Source: Dyadobacter sp. CY326
GTDB lineage: Bacteria > Bacteroidota > Bacteroidia > Cytophagales > Spirosomataceae
Assembly: GCF_021390515.1 (NCBI RefSeq)
Contig: NZ_JAJUXI010000003.1
Span: 62,001-126,000 of the forward strand
Direction of reading: 5' to 3'
DNA: 64,000 nt
Part shown: one piece after another, positions 47,470 through 55,322 of the stretch
Layout: each line of letters begins with the position of its first letter
Numbering within the stretch: the first letter of the stretch is position 1
Made by a program: the position numbers and the translations under genes
Notes under the pieces: model-generated
The model's database searches: none
What the model was told of the DNA's origin: nothing
The model's input: the letters and a program-made list of their open reading frames with translations, nothing else

Positions 47470-47823
47470 ATGGCTTATTTAAAGAGTGCATTGCTAATAG
47501 TTGTACTTTTTCTGGGTGCGTCCTTCACGTTCCTACATCATGGATGGGCTGATTATGACCAGACAAAAGTGCTGGATTTTAAAAGCAAGATCGAAGAATC
47601 GGTTTACGAAAATCCGCATGCATTGGCAAAAGTTAAATACAACAAGAAAGTGTGGACTGTTTTTCTTGCGCCTACAACGCGTATGACTGATCGCGGATTA
47701 TCCGCCGAAATGATCAAAAAAGGCACAGAAGTTAGGCTCGTGGCTTATCCGCACAAAACGGAGGAAGCCGAAATGCGCGCCGAACGGATCTTCGTGGACG
47801 GAACGAAATACGAATTGCGATAA
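47470..47823 (+). CDS. DUF6152-like small exported protein
   Basis: This 117-residue protein has an N-terminal signal/anchor (MAYLKSALLIVVLFLGASFTFLHHGW), then DYDQTKVLDFKSKIEESVYENPHALAKVKYNKKVWTVFLAPTTRMTDRGLSAEMIKKGTEVRLVAYPHK. It matches the DUF6152 (KF-x-GxV, W-PH, VRVxGYP) family of periplasmic OB-like proteins of unknown role. It is followed after 2 bases by a membrane protein gene; the two are surely an operon and DUF6152/DUF6644 pairs recur in bacteria. Confidence 0.78.
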   Translation: MAYLKSALLIVVLFLGASFTFLHHGWADYDQTKVLDFKSKIEESVYENPHALAKVKYNKKVWTVFLAPTTRMTDRGLSAEMIKKGTEVRLVAYPHKTEEAEMRAERIFVDGTKYELR

Positions 47824-47825
47824 CC

Positions 47826-48311
47826 GTGCAGGCATCCGCAATTGCATTTTTTGAAACGCTTGAAAAGACATCCTGGGCGGTTGGCATCCGCCAATCGGCG
47901 TGGTTGTATCCGGCTTTGGAAATTGTACATATACTGGGTATAGTTATGTTGGTGGGCGCCGCCTTCATGTTTGACCTTCGGCTGCTGGGTTATTCCAAAA
48001 GCCTCCAAGTTTCGGGCCTCGCCGACCATCTGTTGCCATGGTCGCGGCGGGGTCTTTTGCTTGTGATCCCATCTGGCATTTTGTTGTTCCTTACCAATGC
48101 GCAGGCGTTGGGCACTGATGCGGTGTTTTGGCTAAAACTTGCGTTGATACTCATTGCAGCACTTAATGTGCTCTTTTTTCACAACTACACTTTCAAAAAA
48201 CACGGCGCTTCCGTGTCCGGACAACTTCCATTTGCGGCAAGGATTTCTGCTGTCGTTTCCATCGTCGTGTGGATCGGCGTTATTGCCTGCGGTCGGTTAC
48301 TCGCTTATTGA
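47826..48311 (+). CDS. DUF6644-like membrane protein
   Basis: This 161-residue protein is hydrophobic with about four TM helices (LYPALEIVHILGIVMLVGAAFMFDLRLLG; LLLVIPSGILLFLTNAQAL; AVFWLKLALILIAALNVLFF; AARISAVVSIVVWIGVIACGRLLA). ETLEKTSWAVGIRQSAWLYPALEIVHILG matches the conserved N-terminus of DUF6644. The start is GTG at 47826 (in taaccGTGcag), needed because no ATG precedes the conserved region. It is translationally linked to the DUF6152 gene. The pair could act in metal or copper handling, but nothing in the sequence proves it. Confidence 0.75.
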   Translation: MQASAIAFFETLEKTSWAVGIRQSAWLYPALEIVHILGIVMLVGAAFMFDLRLLGYSKSLQVSGLADHLLPWSRRGLLLVIPSGILLFLTNAQALGTDAVFWLKLALILIAALNVLFFHNYTFKKHGASVSGQLPFAARISAVVSIVVWIGVIACGRLLAY

Positions 48312-48418
48312 AATTGCTTCGTCACGCCCGGATCTCAACTAGTTTTACAAGACGCTTAAAAGCCTCCTACAATGATATTTACAAACAGGTTATAAGTTGT
48401 TTTTCGAGTGATAACAGC

Positions 48419-48448
48419 TTGTTTACCAATACATATTGCATTACTTTG
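48419..48448 (+). promoter_or_regulatory. Predicted promoter of NarL-type kinase operon
   Basis: TTG (48419-48421), a 20-base spacer and TACTTTG (48442-48448) fit the pattern seen at other genes here. The start codon lies 22 bases downstream of the -7 box. Confidence 0.55.
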
Positions 48449-48470
48449 GTGCTTTCTTAAACGTTGAAAC

Positions 48471-49535
48471 ATGGTTTGTGTCATGCGTTATGCTCTTCTG
48501 TTCCTGCTCATTTTTCAATCAATTTTGTGTCATGCTCAAATGCAGATCGGGAAAGTTTTGGTCAATGGAAAACCGCATTCGATTTCGGGAGACAGCATCC
48601 AACTCAAACCCGGCGACCGGGATCTCATTGTAGAGTTCAGACCGGCGAGTGGCGATTCGGTTTATTATCGTTATCAATTGCAAGGCGTTGATCCGGTTTG
48701 GATCGAGTCTGAATATCCTGTTTCACGTTATGCGCAGCTGGAAGCCGGTAATTATGTTTTTCATATCCAGTCGTTTGAACGAAATAAAAAGCAATTTGAA
48801 TCTCAGATCCGCATTGCGAAGGAAAAGGGGTTTTGGGACCAATGGTGGTTTTTTCCGTCCATCGCCGTTTACATTGTCGTGCTGATCGGCGTCAGCATTT
48901 ATTTGTTTATGCTTTACGATTTCAGGCAAAAACTGCGCATGCAGCAAGTGAGGAACCGCATTGCCGCTGACTTGCATGACGAAGTGGGTTCTAACTTGAA
49001 CAGCATTGCCATTTTTGTTGAAGTGTTGAGAAAGAAAGCGCCGCCCGAAATGCTTCCGGTCCTGGAAAAGATCATCACCAATTCCAAAGAGTCTGTGGCA
49101 TTGATGCAGGACACCGTTTGGACCATTAACCCCAAAAACGACAACATTCAGAAACTTTTCGACCGCATGGAATCCTTTGCTTCTGGCATGCTTTCGAGCC
49201 GGGAAATCGGTTTTGATTTTAAAGTGGAAACGGATCTTGGACAAGTCAATTTCACAATGGACCAGCGCAAAAGTGTCTATCTGATTTTTAAGGAAGCGAT
49301 AAATAATGTGGTGAAACACGCGGAGGCAAGCATGGTGAAAGTCCGTGTTTCGCGCTCGAAAGATGTAATACAAATTGGCATTGAAGATGACGGGAAAGGA
49401 TTTGATATGTCCGAAGAACGCGATGGAAATGGACTTTTCAATTTCAAAGAAAGGGCATTGGAAGCCGGCATTGAGCTGCTCATTGAGTCGGAAAGCGGCA
49501 AAGGAACCCGGCTGAAAACGCAGATTGCTGTGTGA
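48471..49535 (+). CDS. NarL/NarX-type sensor histidine kinase with Y_Y_Y domain
   Basis: This 354-residue protein has a signal peptide (MRYALLFLLIFQSILCHAQ) and a periplasmic Y_Y_Y-like domain (VYYRYQLQGVDPVWIESEYPVSRYAQLEAGNYVFHIQSFE). One TM helix follows (SIAVYIVVLIGVSIYLFML, near residues 130-150), then HisKA_3 with the H-box RIAADLHDEVGSNLNSIAIF near residue 165, and HATPase_c (FKEAINNVVKHAEASMVKV; GIEDDGKGFDMS; GNGLFNFKERA). It lacks the propeller repeats usually paired with Y_Y_Y. It feeds the NarL regulator 104 bases downstream. Confidence 0.9.
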   Translation: MVCVMRYALLFLLIFQSILCHAQMQIGKVLVNGKPHSISGDSIQLKPGDRDLIVEFRPASGDSVYYRYQLQGVDPVWIESEYPVSRYAQLEAGNYVFHIQSFERNKKQFESQIRIAKEKGFWDQWWFFPSIAVYIVVLIGVSIYLFMLYDFRQKLRMQQVRNRIAADLHDEVGSNLNSIAIFVEVLRKKAPPEMLPVLEKIITNSKESVALMQDTVWTINPKNDNIQKLFDRMESFASGMLSSREIGFDFKVETDLGQVNFTMDQRKSVYLIFKEAINNVVKHAEASMVKVRVSRSKDVIQIGIEDDGKGFDMSEERDGNGLFNFKERALEAGIELLIESESGKGTRLKTQIAV

Positions 49536-49639
49536 TAATGTAAAAACGGCATCCATAGAATTGTTGATATTTTGTGTTGAAATAAGCTGCCATTTTTGCC
49601 TTATCAAAAACGTGATTATCACCTCAAAAGATCAAGTGC

Positions 49640-50275
49640 ATGATTCGTGTCTTACTATTCGAGGATAATAAAAACCTGCGCGAAAGCCTTGCCATGTATC
49701 TTTCTGTAACCGAAGGGATCTCGTTTATAGATGCTTATCCCAATGCAAAAGAGGCTTGGCCGCTGGTCAAAAAGCACAAACCTGACGTGGTTTTAATGGA
49801 CATTCAAATGCCGCACCGGTCCGGAATAGAGGCAATGGTCGAGATTAAGAAGCATGCGCCCGATGTTAAGGTGCTCATTCAGACCGTTTTTGAGGACGAC
49901 GACAAGATTTTTCAGGCCATATGCTCGGGTGCATCAGGCTATATCATTAAAAATCCAAATCCCGAGGTTTATGTAAAAGCAATTCAGGAGGTTAACACGG
50001 GCGGGTCGCACCTTTCGCCTTCGATTGCACGGCGTGTACTGGAAATGTTTCAACACCAGTTTGTGAAAAGTGAATTAACTTTTGTAGAGCTGACGCAACG
50101 GGAACAGCAAGTTTTACGATTGATGGTCAAAGGCATGAGTTACAAAATGATAGCCGACGCTTGCAGCATTTCTTTTAGCACGGTGGCAACACACGTGAAT
50201 CACATTTACGAAAAACTTCATGTCAATTCCGCCCCGGAAGCCGTCGTTAAGGCACTCGAATGGCGGCTCGTTTAA
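49640..50275 (+). CDS. NarL/FixJ-type response regulator
   Basis: This 211-residue protein has a receiver (MIRVLLFEDNKNLRESLAMYL; phosphoacceptor D54 in VVLMDIQMPHRSG; GASGYIIKNPNPEVY) and a LuxR-type HTH (ELTQREQQVLRLMVKGMSYKMIADACSISFSTVATHVNHIYEKLHV). It is the output of the kinase at 48471. The papain-like protease gene follows after 12 bases, which binds the regulator and the three downstream genes into one transcript. Confidence 0.93.
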   Translation: MIRVLLFEDNKNLRESLAMYLSVTEGISFIDAYPNAKEAWPLVKKHKPDVVLMDIQMPHRSGIEAMVEIKKHAPDVKVLIQTVFEDDDKIFQAICSGASGYIIKNPNPEVYVKAIQEVNTGGSHLSPSIARRVLEMFQHQFVKSELTFVELTQREQQVLRLMVKGMSYKMIADACSISFSTVATHVNHIYEKLHVNSAPEAVVKALEWRLV

Positions 50276-50287
50276 CCCCTAATAATC

Positions 50288-51523
50288 ATGAGCATCCCCA
50301 ATTTTCCAAACATTCGTCAGGTGCATTCCACCATTTGCTGGGCCGCCTGCATCGAAATGGTCGCGCGTTTCCTCAATCCCGAAGGCAGCTTTGAAAACAT
50401 TCCCCGGGCAGATCTGCCTTTACAGCGACGGATTTTAAAACATTATTATGGCCTGGATGGCAGCGTGGACAATTCGGAGGAAGATATGCTTAACACGTTT
50501 TGCGAAATAGGGGACGGCTATCCCACATTAAGCCATGATGACAATTATTATCAGAAGATCTTGCTGGAAGTTTTCAAAATTCGCTCAGTTCAAAAATTTC
50601 AGGACAACATTCCTACATTCAGCTTTCTGAAACGCAACACGGACGCCCGAAAACCAGTGATCTTGGGATTGAAATATCCCGGAATCTTGAACGGAAATCA
50701 TGCGGTTGTGGTCATTAGTTGTGTCAAACGCCAGGATGTAAAATTGCTGCACATTGTAGACCCGTTTTCGAATCATACAAGCGCAAATATCTGTGTGTCA
50801 GGGCCGGGCAAGATTGCTTACATGAGTTATTCTTATCTCCGCAATCTCAACCGCAGCGATCCGTCACTCGTTTCCGTCGTCTGCAATTTTGAAAAAATAG
50901 CCATTGCGTCATTAATGGCCTCACCGCCCGAACCGACGCCGATTGAATTTTCAGGACTGCAAAATACGGGCGGTATTGAAGACATCCGTAACATGGTGAT
51001 GGGCCTGTTTCTTGACGAATCCATTTTCCGGGTAAAACTGGAAGAACTGAAAATGCGAGAGGCTGTGATCACGTCGCGTTTCCAGAGTTTGAGACAATTT
51101 CTTGATGAAGAGCCTTTTCAGGAATTGAAATTACTCAAAGTCCTGACGAGCAAGAAGGACAGTCTGGAAATAATGATCGCTGAAACACCTGCAACCGGCA
51201 ACGAGCCAGCCTCTTATGAATTTGTTGGAATTCGGGAAAGCTATTTTACGGATCAAAACATTTCCAATGTCAAGCTGCGTTTCAAAGAGAAAAATACAGG
51301 CTGGCATGTCAATCATTTTGAGCCAAATTACACACTGCTGCACCTGCAACCCGGTAATTTAACTTTTATGGTGTTCACTCAGGAAGGCGAAAAGTGCTAC
51401 GTTTCACTGTCCGAAATGCCGTCCATCGGCATACATTACCGTGAACCTTATTCTTTTGCCGACCTGAAAAAGATCATCCGTAAACATTTCCCAAGATACA
51501 TTGCTTACGAAACTGCCAAATAA
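50288..51523 (+). CDS. Papain-like cysteine protease with C-terminal extension
   Basis: This 411-residue protein has no signal peptide. The first 200 residues carry a papain-like core: QVHSTICWAACIEMVARFL (oxyanion Q11, catalytic C17), NGNHAVVVISC (catalytic H138), and LLHIVDPF (D158), the order seen in C39/C70-like peptidases. The last 210 residues (PTPIEFSGLQNTGGIEDIRNMVMGLFL... MEELKMREAVI... FVGIRESYF... WHVNHFEPNYTLLHL) are an uncharacterised domain. It probably acts in the cytoplasm. A 135-residue protein gene follows after 24 bases, perhaps encoding its substrate; that is inference. Confidence 0.75.
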   Translation: MSIPNFPNIRQVHSTICWAACIEMVARFLNPEGSFENIPRADLPLQRRILKHYYGLDGSVDNSEEDMLNTFCEIGDGYPTLSHDDNYYQKILLEVFKIRSVQKFQDNIPTFSFLKRNTDARKPVILGLKYPGILNGNHAVVVISCVKRQDVKLLHIVDPFSNHTSANICVSGPGKIAYMSYSYLRNLNRSDPSLVSVVCNFEKIAIASLMASPPEPTPIEFSGLQNTGGIEDIRNMVMGLFLDESIFRVKLEELKMREAVITSRFQSLRQFLDEEPFQELKLLKVLTSKKDSLEIMIAETPATGNEPASYEFVGIRESYFTDQNISNVKLRFKEKNTGWHVNHFEPNYTLLHLQPGNLTFMVFTQEGEKCYVSLSEMPSIGIHYREPYSFADLKKIIRKHFPRYIAYETAK

Positions 51524-51547
51524 CTAAAATTCAAAACAGCCCCCATC

Positions 51548-51955
51548 ATGCCAGATTTTATCATCACAACGGCCGATTTTGACAGTATGCAGCAAAATCA
51601 AGAGCCTATTCCAGCGGGTTTTGAGCTCAAATGCCGCACCAAGGCTGCCATCTCCCGCGTGCTGAACACCGGGAACCGCGCCGATGGAATTTTGCTCCGC
51701 ATCATTAAACGGGCCAGCGGCAAACCCGACATTCGCGTTTCCAAGTATTTTAACAAACAGGATCTTAACAATGGATTCGCTGTGTTGCGCTCTGTGTTGG
51801 AAACCAAGATGTTACGCGGCTCATTTGACAATTTGAACATTTACATTTACACCACGCCGAGCAAATCACTCATCATTGCCGGAAGTGAACATGCGTGCAA
51901 CGAAAGTGGCGGCGGCGAAGGCGGCGAGGGCGTAAAGGTGCGGATACCAACATGA
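51548..51955 (+). CDS. Unknown 135-residue protein with Gly-rich C-terminal tail
   Basis: This small protein reads MPDFIITTADFDSMQQNQEPIPAGFELKCRTKAAISRVL, then a basic middle part (GILLRIIKRASGKPDIRVSKYFNKQDLN). It ends in HACNESGGGEGGEGVKVRIPT. No known family is recognised. It has no signal peptide or TM helix. Its stop overlaps the next start codon as ATGA, so it is translationally coupled to the 7-TM protein. A Gly-rich tail just after a predicted cysteine protease resembles substrates cut at Gly-Gly; the evidence is only positional. Confidence 0.6.
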   Translation: MPDFIITTADFDSMQQNQEPIPAGFELKCRTKAAISRVLNTGNRADGILLRIIKRASGKPDIRVSKYFNKQDLNNGFAVLRSVLETKMLRGSFDNLNIYIYTTPSKSLIIAGSEHACNESGGGEGGEGVKVRIPT

Positions 51956-52662
51956 CGGAATCGGAATTTGGGCAATGGGTAATCAAGGTTGGATATGTGC
52001 TGTTAGCCGCAAGAGGCGCCATTTTATGCGTGTTTTTGGTGCGCTTCGGCGGCGTGCCGCACAACCGGATTCTCAGGCCATTGTTTTGGTATGCATTGAT
52101 CGCGCTGCTGATCGCGATTTTCGAATCGTCGTTTATCGGCTTGGTCAATACATTTCCCGATTTTTTCGTGCCTTATCTCACGCGTTTCGAGATTGACGAC
52201 ACGTTTTTTATTTCGCCATTTTATTATCTCAATGAATTCTGGTTTCTGGGCATATTTTTCAGTCGCATTGTCCAAGGCAACACCGGACGCATTATTAAAG
52301 TGGTTTCAGTTTGTCTTTTTGTGCTGGAAATCGGTAACACGGTTTTCGTAGAAGGTTACAAGGATGCACAAAAAATGGGCTCATTTTGCCTGGCTTTGTA
52401 TTTAATCATCGTTTCCATTCTTTTTTTTAAACAACACTTCATCAATAAAGTCGGCAACTCGCTGAGCACCGACGCCCTGAACCTGATCGTTTGGGGCTTT
52501 TTTTGCATTAATACATTCTCTATTCTGATCCTTTTCTTCTCCGACAGGCTTTACAACGATCTTCCATCACTTTTTTACCAAATCAGCATGGGACGGATGG
52601 CGATAGAAATATTTGGCTTGCTGCTGATCGCTTATGGCGTCAGACTTTTCAAAGCTTCATGA
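51952..52662 (+). CDS. Seven-TM integral membrane protein of unknown function
   Basis: This protein of about 236 residues has seven hydrophobic helices: WVIKVGYVLLAARGAILCVFL, LFWYALIALLIAIFESSFIGL, FFISPFYYLNEFWFLGIFFS, KVVSVCLFVLEIGNTVFV, GSFCLALYLIIVSILFF, LNLIVWGFFCINTFSILILFF and AIEIFGLLLIAYGVRLF. No enzyme motif or extra domain follows, so it looks like a stand-alone sensor-type membrane module. ATG 51952 is preferred over 51895, whose extra residues are an Arg-rich stretch read from another frame. The ATGA overlap couples it to the previous gene. Confidence 0.65.
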   Translation: MTESEFGQWVIKVGYVLLAARGAILCVFLVRFGGVPHNRILRPLFWYALIALLIAIFESSFIGLVNTFPDFFVPYLTRFEIDDTFFISPFYYLNEFWFLGIFFSRIVQGNTGRIIKVVSVCLFVLEIGNTVFVEGYKDAQKMGSFCLALYLIIVSILFFKQHFINKVGNSLSTDALNLIVWGFFCINTFSILILFFSDRLYNDLPSLFYQISMGRMAIEIFGLLLIAYGVRLFKAS

Positions 52663-52716
52663 AAAAATTCCGCTGCTGCATTTCGACCGTTGCGAATTAT
52701 AAAGGCTCAAACCGCG

Positions 52717-52745
52717 TTGCAAATGAAGAAATGAACGTTTATTTG
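52717..52745 (+). promoter_or_regulatory. Predicted START-gene promoter with very short leader
   Basis: TTG (52717-52719), a 20-base spacer and TATTTG (52740-52745) fit the window's promoter pattern. The start codon at 52751 lies only 5 bases beyond the -7 box, so the mRNA may have little or no leader. Confidence 0.4.
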
Positions 52746-52750
52746 ATGAC

Positions 52751-53395
52751 ATGCGCCGTTTACTGAGCCTTTTTCCCCTGTTTTTATTGTTGATATCAAA
52801 TGCTTTTGCGCAGCGCGATTGGAAGCTTGTAACTGAATCTGACGGCATTAAGGTTTTCTCCCAAAGTGTTCCCGATTCCCGAATCAATGCATTGCGTGTC
52901 GAATGCGAAGTGAAAGCAACTGCCGGTCAGCTCGTTACAATGCTGCTCGATGTGAAAGCGGCGGAAAAGTGGGTTTTTCATACCAAATCGTGTGATTTGC
53001 TGAAAAAGATTTCTCCATCAGAACTGTATTATTACTCAGAAGTAAGCATGCCGTGGCCGCTCTCCAACCGCGATTTTGTTGCGCATATCCGCGTCACGCA
53101 GGACAAAGTTACTAAAGTGGTGACGGTCAATGCGCCTGCTGTTCCTGGATTTGTTCCGCCCAAAACGGGCATTGTCCGTATCAGCCATTCGAAAGGACTG
53201 TGGATCATTAAACCATTGTCCAAAGACAAAATCAGCATTGTTTACACATTGCAGGTCGATCCGGGCGGCGACATTCCGGCCTGGGTTGTGAACACTTTTT
53301 CGGCACAGGGACCGTTGCAAAGTTTTCGGAAAATGAAGCAGGAATTGCAAGCCGGTAAATATCAAAACGAAGCAGCCGAATTCATTATAAACTGA
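52751..53395 (+). CDS. START-domain protein, exported
   Basis: This 214-residue protein has a signal peptide (MRRLLSLFPLFLLLISNAFAQ) and a START lipid-transfer-like fold: DWKLVTESDGIKVFSQSVPDSRINALRVECEV, the ELYYYSEVSMPWPLSNRDFVAHIRV segment, WIIKPLSKDKISIVYTLQVDPGGDIPAWVVNTFSAQGPLQSFRKMKQ. Such proteins bind hydrophobic ligands in a deep cavity. Its ligand is not known. It lies 88 bases after the 7-TM gene with its own candidate promoter, so it need not belong to that operon. Confidence 0.85.
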   Translation: MRRLLSLFPLFLLLISNAFAQRDWKLVTESDGIKVFSQSVPDSRINALRVECEVKATAGQLVTMLLDVKAAEKWVFHTKSCDLLKKISPSELYYYSEVSMPWPLSNRDFVAHIRVTQDKVTKVVTVNAPAVPGFVPPKTGIVRISHSKGLWIIKPLSKDKISIVYTLQVDPGGDIPAWVVNTFSAQGPLQSFRKMKQELQAGKYQNEAAEFIIN

Positions 53396-53429
53396 AATCC
53401 GGCTGGGTAATTGATTGTTTAATAAATGT

Positions 53430-54374
53430 TTAACTCAACCAAGCCACTTTCTGGCTTGAAGCGTGTTCCGCGCCGATAATGTCTCTGTAAAGCTCAGGCC
53501 TGCGCGCCTTAATGTAACGGTGACCGCCTGCTTGCGTCAATTTTTCCGGAGTTAATGTCGCAATTGCAATGTCATTATCCAGTTTTCTGCATTCCGCGAT
53601 GATGTCGCCAAATGGATCCAGGATCATGGAACAACCATTTTTCAGCTGGTCATCATCCATGCCGATCGGATTGGAGAAAACGGCGTAAATGGCGTTGTCA
53701 TAAGCCCGGGCCGGCAACCACTTCATCAGCCATTCCCGGCCTTTTAATCCATCAAATTCCAACCTCAACGACGTAGGATCAGTATGTCTTTTTTCCCACA
53801 AAGCCGGGTCAGCAAAACCGGCACCCGGGCGCGTTGAAGGCGTCATCATCGTCACGTGCGGCATAAAAATGATGTCTGCACCAAGCAATGCTGTGGCCCG
53901 CACATTCTCTACAATGTTGTTGTCATAACATATCAAAATCCCACATTTCCAGCCGTAGAGATCAAAAACAACATACTGGTCGCCGGGTGTGAGATTGCCG
54001 TTGATGAAAGGATGCAGCTTTCTGAATTTGGCGATCAAACCGGTTTTATCCACACAAACGTAGGCTTTGAACAAATTGCCTGCCTCGTCTTTTTCGAACA
54101 ATCCGGCCAAAACGGCAATGTTGTGCTTTGCAGCAATTTCGATCAGTTTTTGAATGCTCGGGCCGTCTGGGATGAGCTCCGCAAGTTCGGTTAGCTGGCC
54201 GCGATCAAGCTTTCTTGCAAATGTGTAACCGGTGATTGAACATTCATGAAATGCAATGATCTGCGCGCCCGATGCCGCCGCTTCGCCTGCGAGTTTGTCA
54301 ATGGTTTGGAGGTTATAGGCCATGTCGCCGCTCTTGTTTTCGAATTGTGCCGTTGCAACTTTCAGATTTTCCAT
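53430..54374 (-). CDS. Carbon-nitrogen hydrolase (nitrilase superfamily)
   Basis: This 314-residue enzyme has the Glu-Lys-Cys triad of the nitrilase superfamily: IIAFHECSITGY (Glu), AKFRKLHPFIN (Lys), and WKCGILICYDNNIVENVRATALLGADIIFMPHV (Cys in LICYD). It begins LKVATAQFENKSGDMAYNLQTIDKLAGEA, as in amidohydrolases that act on linear amides or nitriles. The substrate is unknown. The divergently unlinked AraC-type gene lies 64 bases upstream on the same strand and may control it. Confidence 0.88.
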   Translation of the reverse strand: MENLKVATAQFENKSGDMAYNLQTIDKLAGEAAASGAQIIAFHECSITGYTFARKLDRGQLTELAELIPDGPSIQKLIEIAAKHNIAVLAGLFEKDEAGNLFKAYVCVDKTGLIAKFRKLHPFINGNLTPGDQYVVFDLYGWKCGILICYDNNIVENVRATALLGADIIFMPHVTMMTPSTRPGAGFADPALWEKRHTDPTSLRLEFDGLKGREWLMKWLPARAYDNAIYAVFSNPIGMDDDQLKNGCSMILDPFGDIIAECRKLDNDIAIATLTPEKLTQAGGHRYIKARRPELYRDIIGAEHASSQKVAWLS

Positions 54375-54438
54375 GCTATTGTTTTTGTTACAAAGCTAAA
54401 CGCATGCGAAAAAAACCAATTGTAAAAATCCGACAAAA

Positions 54439-55251
54439 TCAATCTGTGGGAAGCTGCATTAAATTGACGGCCAGCCGATTCTTGCTTTGGTCATATTGCG
54501 TCGGCGTGATTCCCGCCAGATCAGCGAAATCTTTGATAAAATGCGCCTGATCATAATAACCGGCCTCATAACCCAGCGCAGTCAGGGACGTTGTCGGACT
54601 GGTTTTCCGGAGTTTGAGATAACGTTGCAGGCGGGCAATGCGGCTGTATAATTTGGGGGAAATGCCAATGTGCTGATCAAATGCGCGTTCGAGTGTCCGC
54701 TCGGTGGTTGCTAAATTCTGGGCCAGCACGTGGATCGGAATCGGTGATGAAGCATTGTCAATCATTGTTGCACAGGCAGTTACAAGTTTAATATGCTGCG
54801 TTTGCAATGTCAATTGGTCAATTAGAAATGACTCAATAAACCGGATACGGGTTTGATGGTCTTTCCCGGACAACACCTGATCTGTTAGTCGGTCTGCCGA
54901 TTTTGGGAAAATTTCTGATAATGCAAGTGTTTGATTCGCAAGCATTTTGGCTGGCATTTTCATGAACGCGGAAAGCCCGAACGGTTTGAAAACTACAATA
55001 AGCAATCCAATTTTTTTACCGGAAGTCAGGTCGAAATGATGATTAACCTGCCCGTAAATGAAGCTTTCGGGGTGTTTTATGGAGCTTTTGGAATTAAAAT
55101 CCTGTTGCAAAAATGCATCGCCAAAATGAAACGCAATGCCCGGATGGCCGTCGGGGAAAAAACGGTGCCGGGATGGCTCAACTGCATGATCTTCAAGGAT
55201 CAGATAATGCAGAATGTAAGGAGCCAGCGCTGGTGATGGATATAATTGCAT
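54439..55251 (-). CDS. AraC-family transcriptional regulator
   Basis: This 270-residue protein has an N-terminal DUF6597-like ligand part (MQLYPSPALAPYILHYLILEDHAVEPSRHRFFPDGHPGIAFHFG) and a C-terminal AraC double HTH (IHVLAQNLATTERTLERAFDQHIGISPKLYSRIARLQRYLKLRKTSPTTSLTALGYEAGYYDQAHFIKDFADLAGITPTQY). It is upstream of the nitrilase gene in the same direction with a 64-base gap, so it could be co-expressed with and regulate it. The inducer is unknown. Confidence 0.9.
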   Translation of the reverse strand: MQLYPSPALAPYILHYLILEDHAVEPSRHRFFPDGHPGIAFHFGDAFLQQDFNSKSSIKHPESFIYGQVNHHFDLTSGKKIGLLIVVFKPFGLSAFMKMPAKMLANQTLALSEIFPKSADRLTDQVLSGKDHQTRIRFIESFLIDQLTLQTQHIKLVTACATMIDNASSPIPIHVLAQNLATTERTLERAFDQHIGISPKLYSRIARLQRYLKLRKTSPTTSLTALGYEAGYYDQAHFIKDFADLAGITPTQYDQSKNRLAVNLMQLPTD

Positions 55252-55322
55252 GGGCTATTGTTCAAATAGTCCATGCAAAGTAAGGATTTCAATCGTAAAT
55301 ATGGAGCGAACCAAGCCTTTTG

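Noticed and set aside
49544..49600. AAAAACGGCA / TGCCATTTTT pair between kinase and NarL regulator as terminator
   Set aside because: There is a mismatch and a loop of about 40 bases, and the neighbours look like partners in one unit.
48723..49622. 299-codon minus-strand frame opposite the NarL-type kinase
   Set aside because: The kinase boxes are clear on the plus strand and the antisense frame has no features.
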